Source: Lachnospiraceae bacterium
GTDB taxonomy: Bacteria; Bacillota; Clostridia; Lachnospirales; Lachnospiraceae
Direction: 5' to 3'
DNA length: 32,363 nucleotides
Assembly: GCA_024681595.1 (NCBI GenBank)
Contig: JAILAN010000175.1
Coordinates: forward strand, 1-32,363
This document shows positions 31,675-32,363 of this stretch, in pieces; positions within the stretch are counted from its first letter, which is position 1, and every line of letters begins with the position of its first letter. The notes under the pieces were generated by a model. That model was given only the letters and a program-made list of their open reading frames with translations, did no database searches and had not been told where the DNA came from. The position numbers were made by a program, and so were the translations under genes.

Positions 31675-32352
31675 GTGAAAAGATTTTTACCGTTTATGTT
31701 GGTGATGGTTATACTGTTATCCGGCTGCACATCCGAAAAACCTAATGATATTGATGACGAAGAAGAGATCGAAGAATCAGATGATAAGGAAACTTCTTCA
31801 AAAAAGATAAAGCCGGGAACCGTAGAAATGTCTTTTTCTTCATTTGACGGAAGCGGTACTTCATTTGATGTGATCATAGATGATCCCGATATCGTTAAAT
31901 ACGACAGTGAAAGAAAATACAGAAAGAAGAACCATAAGAAATTAAAAGGCGCCCGTTACGATGAGATCTTCACTTTCGAAGGATTAAAAGAAGGTGAAAC
32001 CTTGGTAACGATCATAAAAGAATCCGGCGTCGATGATGAGTTTGAAAAACACTACACAGCTACTGTAGATAAAAAACTCAAGGTAAAGCTCGTAGAAACC
32101 GAAAAACCTGACATCGAAGCGGAACCTGATTACATTGGTATGATGGAACCGATGGCTATCGTATTTATCAAATTCAAAGATGAGAGCATTACAATATATA
32201 TGTCTGACAATCAGACAGCAGATGATTTTACTGATGCACTTGCTCATGAATCTTATCCTCCCGAGCTGGAATTTCGGGAGGAAGATAGTAATAAAATAGT
32301 GGCGGAGCTACCCTGGGCGATGATCTCCTCTTTCGAGATGTTCATATCGTGA
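31675..32352 (+). CDS. Lipoprotein with chagasin-like and cyclophilin-like segments
   Basis: A 225-residue exported lipoprotein starting from a GTG at 31675 with AAAGGAG six bases ahead. The signal peptide ends at the lipobox LSGC (Cys18), followed by an acidic linker (DDEEEIEESDDKE). Residues about 45-135 (GTVEMSFSSFDGSGTSFDVIIDDPDIV, FTFEGLKEGETLVTII) resemble the Ig-like fold of chagasin-type protease inhibitors. Residues about 150-225 (MAIVFIKFKDESITIYMSDNQTADDF, then YPPELEF and AELPWAM) recall the cyclophilin-like fold seen in small exported bacterial proteins. Both assignments are pattern-based. It ends 11 bases from the window edge, and the second segment looks somewhat short, so a frameshift in the last codons cannot be excluded. 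Confidence 0.7.
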   Translation: MKRFLPFMLVMVILLSGCTSEKPNDIDDEEEIEESDDKETSSKKIKPGTVEMSFSSFDGSGTSFDVIIDDPDIVKYDSERKYRKKNHKKLKGARYDEIFTFEGLKEGETLVTIIKESGVDDEFEKHYTATVDKKLKVKLVETEKPDIEAEPDYIGMMEPMAIVFIKFKDESITIYMSDNQTADDFTDALAHESYPPELEFREEDSNKIVAELPWAMISSFEMFIS

Positions 32353-32363
32353 CCCTCGTCAGC

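Noticed and set aside
30045-32352. Nuclease, hydrolase and lipoprotein as an antiphage system
   Set aside because: The nuclease fold is suggestive, but there is no sensor, toxin or helicase partner, and the lipoprotein has its own ribosome site and looks unrelated.

Overview
The window looks like chromosomal DNA of a low-to-mid GC Clostridia, most likely a Lachnospiraceae (rumen or gut type). This is an inference from content: a DUF3881 protein, a DUF4446 protein beside ParB, the Clostridia order hup-rqcP-divIC-tilS, a YvyF-like zinc-ribbon protein, a eukaryote-like (type 3) ProRS, a PEGA-domain lipoprotein and an intracellular GH95 fucosidase. There is no phage, insertion sequence, CRISPR array or rRNA. 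Nearly everything from 1 to 29.9 kb is on the minus strand. The exception is one plus-strand GH95 gene. From a perfect chromosomal parS at 29,996 rightward, genes are on the plus strand.

Layout. 1-2 kb: tilS (cut by the window edge), divIC and rqcP (YabO), then a 292-bp gap holding a long imperfect hairpin, a tandem 18-bp duplication and the hup terminator, then hup. 2.1-9.4 kb: one operon from a near-consensus promoter, running proS - double-receiver regulator - hybrid histidine kinase - CCA-adding enzyme - PEGA lipoprotein. 9.4-13.5 kb: an O-antigen-ligase-like membrane protein, an RluA pseudouridine synthase and an OmpR/HK pair. 13.6-17.7 kb: a D-2-hydroxyacid dehydrogenase, an MTA/SAH deaminase, a short AhcY-family hydrolase and the YvyF-like protein, closed by a strong terminator. 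17.8-21.9 kb: murG-pgi-yitT-small membrane protein. 22-24.2 kb: GH95. 24.3-29.9 kb: parA-parB-DUF4446-HD-GYP-serS-DUF3881-tRNA-Arg(CCU). 30-32.4 kb: a PD-(D/E)XK-like protein next to parS, a metallo-beta-lactamase-fold hydrolase and a lipoprotein.

Most of the window is housekeeping: tRNA maturation and charging (TilS, Cca, ProS, SerS, tRNA-Arg), cell division and wall synthesis (DivIC, MurG), chromosome segregation (ParABS), methyl-cycle recycling and signalling. Four points stand out. (1) The AhcY homologue carries an HxExK rather than HxTxE substrate-pocket motif and lies directly beside an SAH/MTA deaminase. This suggests SAM recycling through S-inosylhomocysteine, as described in methanogens. 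(2) The DUF3881 reading frame runs 10 nt into tRNA-Arg(CCU), and its UAG stop is made of tRNA bases U8-A9-G10, so 5' processing of the tRNA should leave the mRNA without a stop codon. (3) The structured element between hup and rqcP has two mutually exclusive pairings. (4) divIC has a good promoter whose predicted start falls at the ATG, with no Shine-Dalgarno, so it may be leaderless; three other genes show weaker versions of this.

No gap exceeds 300 bases. The largest (1370-1661) is fully described under its repeats and terminator.
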